A stretch of 35,123 bases of DNA from a virus. The stretch is from the IMG/VR virus record IMGVR_UViG_3300009169_000048, positions 1 to 35,123 of that record. One strand, given 5' to 3'. Both the position numbers and the translations under genes were made by a program. Numbering within the stretch: the stretch's first letter is position 1; every line of letters begins with the position of its first letter. Positions 27,565 to 35,123 of this stretch are shown in pieces. Below the pieces are notes generated by a model. It ran no database searches. It was given only the letters and a program-made list of their open reading frames with translations, and was not told where the DNA came from.

Positions 27565-28144
27565 CGCCGAACTCCAAGCTTTAGACGAGCTCCAACCTGG
27601 ACAGCCCAACTCCGCCAACCTGCCAGCAAAACCCGACGACGGTATAAAGCGAGATTCACTCGGAAGAAGACTAAACCGCCCTGCTAAACGTGGTCCCTAC
27701 GCGCACGCAAAACCCCTGCCACAATCCAAGATAGACGTTAATGCCGCGTTTAAGATGCGACTCGTTAAGGGTATGACCTACGAGGAGATAGGTAAACAGT
27801 TCGGCGTGACCGCCGCCGCCGTATGCATGAGGCTCAAAACATTTAAGCACCTACTCGCGGACCCAGAACAAACTGAGGCATACCGAAATCACAAGACAGA
27901 AGTGCTCGACCAGGCCGAAGCAACACTACTGTCTCAAGTTCTAAACCCGAAGAAGCTAAAAGACGCCAGCGCCAACAATGTAGCCTATGCTTTGCGCCAG
28001 GTCCACGACATCGGACGCCTGGAACGTGGCCAAAGTACTGCAAATATCTCCGTCATGGTAGGGCTGAGAGACGAAGACAGAGAATGGCTCTCCGGTATGG
28101 CTGAGCAGCTTGTGAGCCGGATTTTAGATGATCCAGAGGGTTGA
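27557..28144 (+). CDS. terS: Terminase small subunit-like DNA-binding protein
   Basis: A 195-residue protein. ATG 27557 is preferred for AGGA nine bases upstream; ATG 27524 would add 11 residues. A Pro-rich basic N-terminal region precedes a helix-turn-helix (MRLVKGMTYEEIGKQFGVTA, then AVCMRLKTFKHLL). A helical oligomerisation region follows (EVLDQAEATLLSQVLNP, NNVAYALRQVHDIGRLE), then an acidic end. This is the layout of phage small terminases, which recognise the packaging site. It lies upstream of the large subunit but with several small genes between, so the call is by architecture. Confidence 0.65.
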   Translation: MDNAELQALDELQPGQPNSANLPAKPDDGIKRDSLGRRLNRPAKRGPYAHAKPLPQSKIDVNAAFKMRLVKGMTYEEIGKQFGVTAAAVCMRLKTFKHLLADPEQTEAYRNHKTEVLDQAEATLLSQVLNPKKLKDASANNVAYALRQVHDIGRLERGQSTANISVMVGLRDEDREWLSGMAEQLVSRILDDPEG

Positions 28145-28656
28145 TATGCTGTATCTATTTGAGACACTTTTTCTGCATAACTTGAGACACTCAAAAACAG
28201 TTAAGGTGTTGAAATTGTTACAAGTTGACATAATGCAAGTTATACGACCTTGTCGCAACATATAGATTTTACTGCAATATTTTCCCCTGCATTTTGGTCT
28301 ATTCCATCAAAACAATATGAGACACTTTTGAATAGAGACACTTCGGCGGGTGTGCTCCTCTCGTTTTGCGATACCGGCCAATCGGCTTCCACTTCCTGGC
28401 AAGACCAAGCATCCGGGTGGACCGATGCAGTATCCGGACTCTCCCACTGCCAGCAGTCGATCCATTTTCATCCCCGCCCCTCTCGGAATTCTGAACCAGC
28501 ACGCCATGCCCCCCGCGTACCACGCGAGAGGGCACCCCCGGTCGGCCATCGTCCCCTCCCCTTCTCCCTGTACTCTGCACAAAGCGATTTTGCGAATCCC
28601 CCAAAGTTGATTTCCCGAAACCCATTATTTGCGTTAAAAGCCTTAGAATTTTTTTC
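28145..28656. other. Long intergenic region with TGAGACAC repeats and a C-rich tract
   Basis: About 510 bases show no convincing gene. The first 200 bases are AT-rich and hold the TGAGACACTTTT copies. Bases 28345-28620 are GC-rich, with C-runs at 28509-28514, 28535-28539, 28553-28556 and 28558-28561. Open frames here on both strands lack ribosome sites and recognisable products. Confidence 0.5.
28160..28343 (+). repeat. TGAGACACTTTT repeat cluster
   Basis: Exact 12-mers TGAGACACTTTT lie at 28160-28171 and 28318-28329. Related sites are the palindrome TTGAGACACTCAA (28182-28194) and AGAGACACTT (28334-28343). A third exact copy lies at 23587. They may be binding sites or remnants of a mobile-element end. 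Confidence 0.6.
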
Positions 28657-28685
28657 TTGACATACTAATAGCAGTTTGGTAGTTT
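28657..28685 (+). promoter_or_regulatory. Promoter for the second HTH regulator, apparently leaderless
   Basis: TTGACA (28657-28662) and TAGTTT (28680-28685) are 17 bases apart. The ATG at 28692 follows the -10 by six bases, so the mRNA should begin at or beside the start codon. Confidence 0.55.
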
Positions 28686-28691
28686 AGGTTC

Positions 28692-28907
28692 ATGAGGGAC
28701 AGAACCAAATACACGATGCTGGAGTTAAGCCGAGAGTTGGGTGTACATTTGGACACGCTTTACAAGTCGAAGCGTAGGGGCCGGTGCTCGGTGAAGTTGG
28801 CGTTGAAGTTGGACGAGTTGACGGGTATCCCTGCTCGGCATTGGGCTGGTTTCAGGGATGAGGTCACATATCGTGACCCTTGGGGGAGGATTTTGAAGGA
28901 TGGATGA
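28692..28907 (+). CDS. HTH regulator
   Basis: A 71-residue protein with a helix-turn-helix: TMLELSRELGVHLDTLYKSK (residues about 8-27), then RCSVKLALKLDELTGIPARH, as in XRE-type proteins that read a second helix pair ending in LTGIP. It closes with WAGFRDEVTYRDPWGRI. It sits at the head of the terminase-portal region and is a candidate regulator of the shared GTAAT-N4-ATTAC operators. No ribosome site is seen, as expected for a leaderless mRNA. Confidence 0.75.
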   Translation: MRDRTKYTMLELSRELGVHLDTLYKSKRRGRCSVKLALKLDELTGIPARHWAGFRDEVTYRDPWGRILKDG

Positions 28908-29163
28908 GAAGAAGACAGACGATTATGGCAATCGGCCGATTGGGGTTGTTGTTCAAGTGGGTGGCGACGGATTGCAGGAAGCGGTTGAGATGAACAAGGA
29001 CATTCAGGCTGCCGTTTGCAAGTTGAACGATCTTTTTTATGAATCTGCTGGTATGGGGATGGCGTTCAACATCAAGTTTGAGAACGTCCAGGGTTTTCGT
29101 TCTGGTGCTAACGGTCCTTACGTTCATTGCCGGCTGACGGTTGAAACTCTTTTGAAGGTCTGA
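28900..29163 (+). CDS. Hypothetical protein
   Basis: An 87-residue protein starting at ATG 28900, eight bases before the end of the regulator gene, with GGAGGATTTTGAAGG upstream. It has a strand RPIGVVVQVGGDG, a helix (EMNKDIQAAVCKLNDLFYES), and a beta-type end (GPYVHCRLTVETLL). No family recognised. Confidence 0.65.
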   Translation: MDEKKTDDYGNRPIGVVVQVGGDGLQEAVEMNKDIQAAVCKLNDLFYESAGMGMAFNIKFENVQGFRSGANGPYVHCRLTVETLLKV

Positions 29164-29166
29164 CAC

Positions 29167-29195
29167 TTGAAAAATCATTGACATCCTGCTATGAT
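29167..29195 (+). promoter_or_regulatory. Promoter ahead of the terminase block
   Basis: TTGAAA (29167-29172) and TATGAT (29190-29195) are exactly 17 bases apart, five of six matches each. It precedes the 29223 gene and the large terminase. Confidence 0.6.
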
Positions 29196-29222
29196 ACCTT
29201 AAACCGATGGAGGTCTTTTTAG

Positions 29223-29429
29223 ATGAGTCGCACGCACAAGGACGCGAGAAAGCACGTTGAGCGCCTTGCGAGGCGATTTGATTGTCCGGAGTTGATTGAT
29301 CTTTGTTGCGATGAAAAATGCTCCGACAGGCCGAGGATGAGGCGCAGAAAGGTTATTGAGCGCGAAGCAGAACTTTTTGGAATTGAGACACCTATCCCAA
29401 AGCGCCACTTCCAATATTCGTGGGGCTAA
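29223..29429 (+). CDS. Small basic hypothetical protein
   Basis: A 68-residue protein with GGAGG before ATG 29223. It is very basic (RTHKDARKHVERLARRF, RPRMRRRKVIEREAE) with three Cys (FDCPELIDLCCDEKCSD). It might bind nucleic acid or zinc. Unknown family. Confidence 0.6.
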   Translation: MSRTHKDARKHVERLARRFDCPELIDLCCDEKCSDRPRMRRRKVIEREAELFGIETPIPKRHFQYSWG

Positions 29430-29430
29430 C

Positions 29431-29526
29431 ATGCTAACCGAAAAAGAAAAGATGGATTTCGTTATATCGGTTATAGCGATAGTCCTTTTTTTTGTTTTTA
29501 TGTTTTCTTTCGACTGGAAATATTGA
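29431..29526 (+). CDS. Tiny membrane protein before the large terminase
   Basis: A 31-residue protein with a charged start (LTEKEKMD) and one membrane helix (FVISVIAIVLFFVFMFSF). It ends directly at the terminase start (TGAATG). TGGGG lies ahead of the ATG. Size makes it uncertain, but the exact fit supports it. Confidence 0.5.
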   Translation: MLTEKEKMDFVISVIAIVLFFVFMFSFDWKY

Positions 29527-31233
29527 ATGACTGAATACAAACCATCGATCAAGCCTGAAGACGTTCCTAAGTATCTGGCGGCGATGGACCCGTTTATATG
29601 GGCGAAGCTGAACAAGGTTAAACTCGTCGGCGGTGAATTCAGGGTTAAGGGTTTCGAGCCTCAGTCGGCTTACATGCGAAGCCAAGCCAAGAAGAAGTGT
29701 GTCAGAAAGGCGACACAGACCGGATTTACCGAAGCTGAAGTTTTGTGTACCCTCCACGGATTGATTAACAGGACCATCCCCCGTGGCGCTCTTTATTTGT
29801 TTCCTACCGGCGATGAAGTCACCGACTTTTCAGACACACGTTTTAAACCTCTTATATCAGAAAACGCCTGTATTGGCAAGTTCGTTAGAGACAGCGACCG
29901 CGTGAATTTGAAAAGAGTTGGCGGTGGATTTCTCTATTTTCGTGGCGCACGGATGCAGGAGGGAGATGAGGGCGGGGCGGGAAAGGTAAAGAAGTCTGCG
30001 AAGTTGAAGTCGGTCCCTGCCGACAAGGTTGTGTTTGACGAATTCGACGAAATGCCATTTGAGGCAAGGGCGCTTGCGGTAGCCCGTATGGAGGCGAGTG
30101 ACCTCAAAGCCGAATCGTATCTAGCGAACCCGACGCTTCCCGATTGGGGAGTGGATTTCATGTACGAAACCGAATCCGACCGTAGGGTGTGGATGTGGCG
30201 GTGCCTGGATTGCGGAAAAGAAACATGCATGGACCTCGAATTTCCGTCTTGTTTGCGGAGAGGTGCGGGGTTGTATTCATCTCAAGGGGGCGTGATCGAC
30301 TCCGAGAACGCTTTAAAGGTTTTCAGGGTGTGCGTCCTCTGTGGGAAACCGATGACCTTCTCAGGGAAAAACGGCCGTTGGGTAGCACGAACACCTGACC
30401 GTGAAATGGAAGGGTATTGGGTCGGCAGACCTTCGATGTGGCGATCCGACGCCAAGTCATTGCTTGAAAAGTGGGAGAACCCCCGCACCGACAAACAAAA
30501 CTTTCACAATCTCGACCTTGGCGTGGGGTACGTTGCGACCGAAAACAAACTGACCGAGACTGACGTTTTCGCCTGTTGCGGAAAAGACGTTGAACACTCA
30601 GCCCATGACGGCCCTTGCGCCATGGGAATAGACGTTGGCAAGAATTTGAACATGGTTATAGGATGCCGGCCAAACAATTACAGCCTGAAGGTCTTAAAAT
30701 CAGCCGAACTGACCAACCTGAACGATGCCGCCGACCTCGCAAAGCGGTTCAATGTCAGATGCGCGGTCATTGACCTATATCCTGAGACAAGGAAGGTAAG
30801 GGAATTTCAAAGATCGGTCAATTTCGAGGTTTTTTTGTGCGAATACCGCGAAAATCAGCGAAAAGCTGCCGCTTTCGATCAGGACTCGGGGATGGTTCAC
30901 ATCAACAGAACTGAAATTCTCGACGCAACTCATGACTTGGTGACAAAAGGCGGAAGATTGGAACTCCCACGCCGGTCAAGAGAAATCGAACTTTACGCTA
31001 AAGGCATGTGCGCGACTGCCAAAGTCCTTGAAGAAAACAAAAAGACCGGAGAGAAATACTATACTTACAAGAAGTTAGGCGCTGACCACTTCAGACACGC
31101 AACTAACTATTTTCTTTTGGCTTCTCAGCGTATCGGTGTGGCTCGTCCGGTAAAGTGGGTGAAAAAGGTAATCGATCGCTACGCCGACCCTGAAGACAAC
31201 AGTCCGAACAGTGGCGGATGGATGGCAACTTAA
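29527..31233 (+). CDS. terL: Terminase large subunit (packaging ATPase-nuclease) with zinc-binding insertion
   Basis: A 568-residue packaging motor. The ATPase part has a Walker A-like RKATQTGFTE (60-69), a region YLFPTGDEVTDFSDTRF typical of GpA-type terminases, and Walker B VVFDEFDE (168-175). Two Cys pairs, RCLDCG (C226, C229) and CVLCGK (C269, C272), form a zinc ribbon between ATPase and nuclease, as in GpA-type enzymes. The nuclease part has AMGIDVGKN (D369) and CAVIDLYPE, and later HFRHATNYF. It translocates DNA into proheads and cuts it. Length is normal for the family. Confidence 0.93.
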   Translation: MTEYKPSIKPEDVPKYLAAMDPFIWAKLNKVKLVGGEFRVKGFEPQSAYMRSQAKKKCVRKATQTGFTEAEVLCTLHGLINRTIPRGALYLFPTGDEVTDFSDTRFKPLISENACIGKFVRDSDRVNLKRVGGGFLYFRGARMQEGDEGGAGKVKKSAKLKSVPADKVVFDEFDEMPFEARALAVARMEASDLKAESYLANPTLPDWGVDFMYETESDRRVWMWRCLDCGKETCMDLEFPSCLRRGAGLYSSQGGVIDSENALKVFRVCVLCGKPMTFSGKNGRWVARTPDREMEGYWVGRPSMWRSDAKSLLEKWENPRTDKQNFHNLDLGVGYVATENKLTETDVFACCGKDVEHSAHDGPCAMGIDVGKNLNMVIGCRPNNYSLKVLKSAELTNLNDAADLAKRFNVRCAVIDLYPETRKVREFQRSVNFEVFLCEYRENQRKAAAFDQDSGMVHINRTEILDATHDLVTKGGRLELPRRSREIELYAKGMCATAKVLEENKKTGEKYYTYKKLGADHFRHATNYFLLASQRIGVARPVKWVKKVIDRYADPEDNSPNSGGWMAT

Positions 31234-31248
31234 CGAAAGATTTTCATT

Positions 31249-31584
31249 ATGAGAACAGATGGATTCAGGATTGTTGTAAATCCGATAGACTATACCGATT
31301 CTTACGAAATAGTCCCGATTGATGTCGATAACCATAATGGGACACGCACGTTTTTTTCACCGTCAGGGGATCAATGGGTAGGACACACTATCAATTGGAG
31401 AGATTCCATTCCCAAGGACAAAATTAATCCCATGACAATTCCTTCGGAATGGGCGAAAGAATTATATTCGCAGTTGCATAAGGTTTTCGGAGAGAAAAAA
31501 TCACCTGAATTTGAAACAGAAATTAAAGCCGTTCGGTATCACCTTGAGGATATGAGAAAACTTGTCTTTGAAAGCAAAAAGTGA
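31249..31584 (+). CDS. Hypothetical protein between terminase and portal
   Basis: A 111-residue protein starting at ATG 31249; the ribosome site is weak (GAAAGA). The first half is beta-rich (FRIVVNPIDYTDSYEIVPID), the second helical (EFETEIKAVRYHLEDMRKLV). It overlaps the portal frame by four bases only if the longer portal start is used. A structural or assembly accessory role is guessed from position. Confidence 0.6.
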   Translation: MRTDGFRIVVNPIDYTDSYEIVPIDVDNHNGTRTFFSPSGDQWVGHTINWRDSIPKDKINPMTIPSEWAKELYSQLHKVFGEKKSPEFETEIKAVRYHLEDMRKLVFESKK

Positions 31585-31595
31585 GGATCTATGAA

Positions 31596-33533
31596 ATGAC
31601 CGACATGATTGCTCCCGAAGAAAGCATCCAGTATTCTACCACCAACCCGACCCTGAAACGCGCACAGCAGAGATGGGAGTACGTCCGTGAGTGTAAATTC
31701 GAAAAGGACTGGCGCGAACAGATGAAAAAAGACCTCGGGTATTTCACCGGGGATGACCAGGGATGGGATGAGGAAGGTGCAAGGGCCAAACTGAAGGAAC
31801 AGAATAAGCCTGCTGTAAGCCTGAACAACATCGCTCCAATTTTCCGCCTTATCATGGGCAGTCGTCCGACCGCTGACAGCCGATTCATGCCAACTGAGGG
31901 AAACGATACCGAAACCGCCGACATACTGAACGCCTGCAAGGACCATATTTTTCACATCAACCGATGGCAGTTCATGGAAGATGAATGGTTCAAACATGGC
32001 CTCCTGAAAATGCGGTCAGTTGTCTCCATCCTCCCGGACTACAGCATCGACCCCCGCGGCGAACCAAAGATGAAACTAAAGGACGGGACACGAATCTGGT
32101 GCGACCCTAACTCTCAGGAGAAGGACAGAAACGACGGTGAATACCTTTTCGAAATGGCCTCCATGACCCCGGAGCAGTCTAAAAGAACTTGGCCGCGGCA
32201 GGCTGAATACATCGATTCTCTTGTTGGAAGCATCGATTCGGCCGAATCATCCGGAGCTTCAGTACAGCGCCGAAACCCCGATGACTACGACGATAATTTT
32301 TCAGCATCGAAAGCTTCATACTACGACAAAGCCAAGAACCAGTTGAACGTGCTATATTACTGGTACAAGGAACATGGCAGGATAACGAGGATTGTTGATC
32401 TTGCTTCTCCTGGAACGCCTGAGATTTGGGACTCACCAAAGCCCGCAGCTGAAGTCAAGGCAGAACTCGCAGCGATTTCGCCAGGAGCTCTTGAAAGGCT
32501 TCATGTAGTTGAGACTGATTACGTCAGAGTGTTTTATATGGTGTTTTGCCATGACGTAATTTTCGAGCAGGATGTTACGCCGTGGGAACGTAGGGACGGT
32601 CAGAGGACCTTCCTTTCAGACAACTTTCCACTTGTAATCTTTGAGCCTGAGCGCCTTATCGCAGGGTCACACGACGAGCTAACTTCGCTTGTAAAACCAC
32701 TTCATGACCCTCAGAAGTACCACAACAAGCTCGCCTCCGCGATCCTTCATATCATCGGGACCACCGCCAACTCAGGTTGGGAGTACGAGGACGGGGCCAT
32801 TTCACCGGAGGAAGAAGAAAAACTCAAGAAGTGGGGTAGTACCCCCGGAGTAACGCTGAAATGGAACACAGGCGCTATTTCAGGGGCAAAAACGAGAAAA
32901 ATCCAACCGAACGTCCCCCCCCAAGCCCACATGCTCTATGCAAAGGAGATGGCCGACAGCCTTTTGAATATTTCCGGTGTCGAGAGCCTTGTCAACATCG
33001 ATTCTCTTGGCAAGTCCGCTTCCGGCATGGCCGTTGATTTGAAGCAAAGACAGGGAGGGAACATCATCGCATGGGTGTATAAAAGCTTCCGATTCTTTCA
33101 ATACATCCTCGCTGAATACATCCGTGACGCCTGCCAGACTATTTACGATTACGAAAAGGTAATTAACATCAGAGGGAGTCGCCCACGACAGGTAAGGATA
33201 AATGAACAGATTTACGATGAAGTCGGCGGAATAACCCAGGTTTTAAACGACGTCACAACAGGCAGTTTCGACGTTGTGATAGCCGATAAGGACGTTCTTC
33301 CTACAATGAGAATGGAACGGTTCAAGCAGTTCGTTGAACTGGTCAGAAATGGGGCATTGCCGCTACCGCCTCCGGTTCTTTTGAAAGTCATCACGACCCT
33401 TCTGGACGACCCAGAACTAAGAGAAGTGGTCGAATCCGAAATGCAGAACCTTCAACAAATGATGCCCCCGGCTGGTGGTAAAACGCCAGGGGCGCCGCAG
33501 GTCACGCCGCCTGCCGAACCATTGATGGCGTAG
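31596..33533 (+). CDS. P22-type portal protein
   Basis: A 645-residue protein; ATG 31596 is preferred for GAGGATC upstream, with GTG 31581 as alternative. It begins with an amphipathic region and RWEYVRECKFEKDWREQM, then NKPAVSLNNIAPIFRLIMG with SRPTADSRFMP, the hallmark opening of P22 gp1-like portals. Later features are LPDYSIDPRGEPKMK, GTRIWCDPNSQEKDRND, FVPLVIF-like FPLVIFEPERL, KPLHDPQKYHNKLAS, and an ISGVESLVNIDSLGKSASGMA segment. The portal forms the dodecameric DNA gateway at one capsid vertex. It places this phage with P22-like head assembly. Confidence 0.92.
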   Translation: MTDMIAPEESIQYSTTNPTLKRAQQRWEYVRECKFEKDWREQMKKDLGYFTGDDQGWDEEGARAKLKEQNKPAVSLNNIAPIFRLIMGSRPTADSRFMPTEGNDTETADILNACKDHIFHINRWQFMEDEWFKHGLLKMRSVVSILPDYSIDPRGEPKMKLKDGTRIWCDPNSQEKDRNDGEYLFEMASMTPEQSKRTWPRQAEYIDSLVGSIDSAESSGASVQRRNPDDYDDNFSASKASYYDKAKNQLNVLYYWYKEHGRITRIVDLASPGTPEIWDSPKPAAEVKAELAAISPGALERLHVVETDYVRVFYMVFCHDVIFEQDVTPWERRDGQRTFLSDNFPLVIFEPERLIAGSHDELTSLVKPLHDPQKYHNKLASAILHIIGTTANSGWEYEDGAISPEEEEKLKKWGSTPGVTLKWNTGAISGAKTRKIQPNVPPQAHMLYAKEMADSLLNISGVESLVNIDSLGKSASGMAVDLKQRQGGNIIAWVYKSFRFFQYILAEYIRDACQTIYDYEKVINIRGSRPRQVRINEQIYDEVGGITQVLNDVTTGSFDVVIADKDVLPTMRMERFKQFVELVRNGALPLPPPVLLKVITTLLDDPELREVVESEMQNLQQMMPPAGGKTPGAPQVTPPAEPLMA

Positions 33534-33544
33534 AAAGGCACCAA

Positions 33545-33934
33545 ATGGAGCCGATGAAGCATTTTGCGATAGCTGCGATTTCAGGACCGATAGCAAAGAT
33601 CAAGCCTTTGGGGGAACACCTAATGGCAAAGTTCAAAAAAGTTGAGCTTTTCCCGACGCCTAACGATTGCGGAGATTTCCCTAATACCGAGGGATACACC
33701 GCCGCAAATTGGGCGCAGTTCGAATCCGAAAACGAGGACGGCGCATTGTTCCCGTTCATGACCAAGTGCATGGACGCTGTTCTCGATTACACGGACAACA
33801 AGTATGAACGCCAATGCAATCAGTACCCCGGACGAGTCGAGAAGCATATCCATTGGCCGAAGTTCGGAGGGGATGTTTTCGCCGTGACCGGGCATGTATT
33901 GGTATATCCGCACCGGATTATATTGGTGCATTAA
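33545..33934 (+). CDS. Hypothetical protein downstream of the portal
   Basis: A 129-residue protein from ATG 33545 with AAAGGC upstream. A start at 33623 with GGGGGA would make a 103-residue form beginning AKFKKVELFPTP. It contains PNDCGDFPNTEGYTAANWAQF and a His/Trp-rich middle (KHIHWPKFGGDVFAVTGH). No family recognised; a structural accessory is likely by location. Confidence 0.6.
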   Translation: MEPMKHFAIAAISGPIAKIKPLGEHLMAKFKKVELFPTPNDCGDFPNTEGYTAANWAQFESENEDGALFPFMTKCMDAVLDYTDNKYERQCNQYPGRVEKHIHWPKFGGDVFAVTGHVLVYPHRIILVH

Positions 33935-33950
33935 AAAGAGGATAATCAAA

Positions 33951-34352
33951 ATGACAAAAGACACCGAACCGAAAGAAACCAAGGAGCACGCCAACATTAT
34001 TAGTGCGATCAACAGCGACCCGGCCATGAGCCGAAGGGAGAAAAAAGACGCAATCCGCAGCATGAATGAAGATACCGATAACCCCAAATCCGCCGAATCA
34101 CAAGTATTTTTTAGCGGTCAACTTACGCTTGCGTCCCTTGGAAAAGATCATGCCTTTTATGAACTTTCTGAGCCTGTTACTGAAACCGAAATAGGGACAA
34201 TTAAACTCCCGCGCCGGTTGCTTCCCGATGACCCCGATTTCAACTCCGATTTTATGCACCGTAAATTTGACCAAAAGAAAGAAAGAAAACAATACGTTAA
34301 ACAGGCTTTCTTGAAGCGATACCTTAGCCTTAGAATGACCATCCAGATGTAG
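33951..34352 (+). CDS. Hypothetical charged protein
   Basis: A 133-residue protein; ATG 33951 follows AGAGGATAATC. The N-terminal half is highly charged and helical (EPKETKEHANIISAINSDPA, SRREKKDAIRSMNED). A short strand region follows (FFSGQLTLASLG, then IGTIKLPRRLLPDD), then a basic end. It could be an assembly or DNA-binding factor. No family is recognised. A strong terminator follows. Confidence 0.6.
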   Translation: MTKDTEPKETKEHANIISAINSDPAMSRREKKDAIRSMNEDTDNPKSAESQVFFSGQLTLASLGKDHAFYELSEPVTETEIGTIKLPRRLLPDDPDFNSDFMHRKFDQKKERKQYVKQAFLKRYLSLRMTIQM

Positions 34353-34390
34353 CAGCGCGGGTGCATCCTCCCACCCGTAAGCTACTGCCG

Positions 34391-34425
34391 GCCCCCTGGT
34401 GACGCTACCACCAGGGGGCTTTCTT
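34391..34425 (+). terminator. Intrinsic terminator
   Basis: GCCCCCTGGTG (34391-34401) pairs perfectly with CACCAGGGGGC (34409-34419) around a 7-base loop, followed by TTTCTT. It ends the terminase-portal transcript. A second small stem, CGGGTG/CACCCG, lies just before it. Confidence 0.88.
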
Positions 34426-34466
34426 ACTGCATTTTGTGCCTCAATTTTCCCGGTACACAATTCCGC

Positions 34467-34503
34467 TTGACATATCCTATTTCAATGTGGTAATCTGAAT
34501 TAC
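34467..34503 (+). promoter_or_regulatory. Scaffold/head-gene promoter with palindromic operator
   Basis: TTGACA (34467-34472) and TAATCT (34491-34496) are 18 bases apart. GTAATCTGAATTAC (34490-34503) overlies the -10 and matches the operator at 27231. TGTGGTAAT and GAATTACAA are identical or nearly so between the two promoters. Confidence 0.7.
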
Positions 34504-34560
34504 AAAGGTGTCAGACGTTTACGATAAGGAGACTACCAAACGCAAGAAAGGAGCACCAAC

Positions 34561-35123
34561 ATGCGAAACGAGGCAGGCTTGTCAAGGGCAAGCGGGAGCG
34601 CCTTTTTCGGGATCATCCGAAAGGCGCTCAAGTTTTTTTTGAACGAGCGCGGTGAGGTTGGCGACGGAACCGACATCGACCCGAGCGCAGCGGGAACAGG
34701 CGACGGCTCGCAACTGCCGCCCGATGGTGGAACCGCCGATCCAAACATGACGGCAGATCCGTCCGCAGGGACGCAAAACACTGATACAAATCTGCCGCCA
34801 GACGGGACTCAGCCGAACCCGGAAGATCAGAATGTGCCGTGGAACAAAGATCCGCGATTTCAAGCGTTCCTGAGAGAAAGGCAGGAAATTAGCGCGGAAC
34901 GTGAACGGCACAAGGCGGAAGTCGAGCAACATCGAAAGATTGCCGAATTTTACGCCACTCAGTACAACGAGGCCGCAAGACTGCCGCGCCAACAGGCACA
35001 GCGACCTCCGATTCAAGCGGGACAGCAGCACCCCGGAGTTGATCCGGCCACGCAGCTACCGCCGGGGGTAAAGCCACCCGAACAATGGGAAACACGCGAC
35101 GATGAAGCGAAATGGGTGAATCA
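34561..35123 (+). CDS. Scaffold-like head assembly protein, 3' end outside the window
   Basis: An open frame of 187 codons runs from ATG 34561 off the window end. GAAAGGAG precedes the start. The first about 25 residues are hydrophobic-basic (FFGIIRKALKFFLNERG). A long Pro, Gly, Asp and Thr-rich disordered region follows (about 30-95), then a coiled coil with NKDPRFQAFLRERQEISA and HKAEVEQHRKIAEFY. A Gln/Pro-rich linker comes next. This profile, after portal genes, fits a P22-type scaffolding protein, which shapes the prohead and leaves. Sequence support is low, so the call rests on position and composition. Confidence 0.6.
   Translation, partial: MRNEAGLSRASGSAFFGIIRKALKFFLNERGEVGDGTDIDPSAAGTGDGSQLPPDGGTADPNMTADPSAGTQNTDTNLPPDGTQPNPEDQNVPWNKDPRFQAFLRERQEISAERERHKAEVEQHRKIAEFYATQYNEAARLPRQQAQRPPIQAGQQHPGVDPATQLPPGVKPPEQWETRDDEAKWVN

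Noticed and set aside
27215-27577. Minus-strand 120-codon frame across the packaging promoter
   Set aside because: It covers the promoter and the starts of plus-strand genes and shows no protein-like pattern.
28299-28625. Open frames on both strands of the GC-rich intergenic segment (108 codons minus; 86 codons plus from GTG 28350)
   Set aside because: No ribosome-binding site, no recognisable motif, and the plus and minus frames overlap. They probably reflect low stop frequency in C-rich DNA.
1-35123. tRNA genes, integrase, CI-type repressor, capsid and tail-tube genes
   Set aside because: Looked for by motif (GTTCGA-type arms, integrase R-H-R-Y pattern, S24 repressor motifs, major head proteins) and not found by eye; absence of tRNA needs a covariance search to confirm.

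Overview
The window is a stretch of a tailed double-stranded DNA phage (Caudoviricetes), either a free phage or a prophage. No host chromosomal gene, rRNA, tRNA, integrase or insertion-sequence transposase was recognised. The virion genes seen are a large terminase with a zinc-binding insertion, a P22-type portal protein and a scaffold-like protein that runs off the right end. The left end carries a long adhesin and lysis-type genes. Capsid and tail genes must lie outside the window, so this is probably a circularly permuted or arbitrarily cut genome. Secretory signal peptides on several proteins fit a bacterial host, probably Gram-negative, but the host cannot be named from the sequence.

Layout. 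(1) 1-7058, plus strand: a signal-peptide protein, an 1110-residue multi-domain adhesin or tail-fibre-like protein, a small membrane protein, a string of small Cys-rich proteins, and an NlpC/P60-like papain-fold enzyme. (2) 7090-14594, minus strand: an early operon of tightly overlapping genes. It holds many small zinc-binding proteins and a recombination core: ERF annealing protein, YqaJ/lambda-type exonuclease, DUF1367, an HNH-like protein and a coiled-coil protein. A Lar-like antirestriction protein lies among them. (3) 14600-15540: a divergent control region between an AT-rich PD-(D/E)XK-like nuclease gene (left) and a small XRE-type regulator (right). (4) 15539-23289, plus strand: small early genes, a radical SAM enzyme, a Mom-like DNA-modification acetyltransferase-fold protein, a primase-helicase with an internal iteron cluster, a zinc-ribbon protein with an SSB-like tail, a VRR-NUC nuclease, and a DpdA-like transglycosylase with a YhhQ-type queuosine-precursor transporter. 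(5) 23732-26938, minus strand: an accessory operon with an ArdC-like antirestriction metalloprotein, a ribbon-helix-helix protein and small unknowns. (6) 27209-35123, plus strand: the packaging and head genes, starting from a promoter with a palindromic operator that recurs at 34490.

How the genes fit together. Two separate DNA-modification routes appear to lie within about 6 kb. A Mom-like protein beside a radical SAM enzyme suggests adenine modification. DpdA plus YhhQ suggests 7-deazaguanine insertion using salvaged precursor. With ArdC and a Lar-like protein elsewhere, the phage looks heavily equipped against restriction. Nine TGTCTACA iterons inside the primase-helicase gene are the best origin candidate. 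Promoters at 27209 and 34467 share a GTAAT-N4-ATTAC palindrome over the -10, pointing to one regulator for the packaging/head genes. Family assignments rest on motif recognition by eye; no database search was run.
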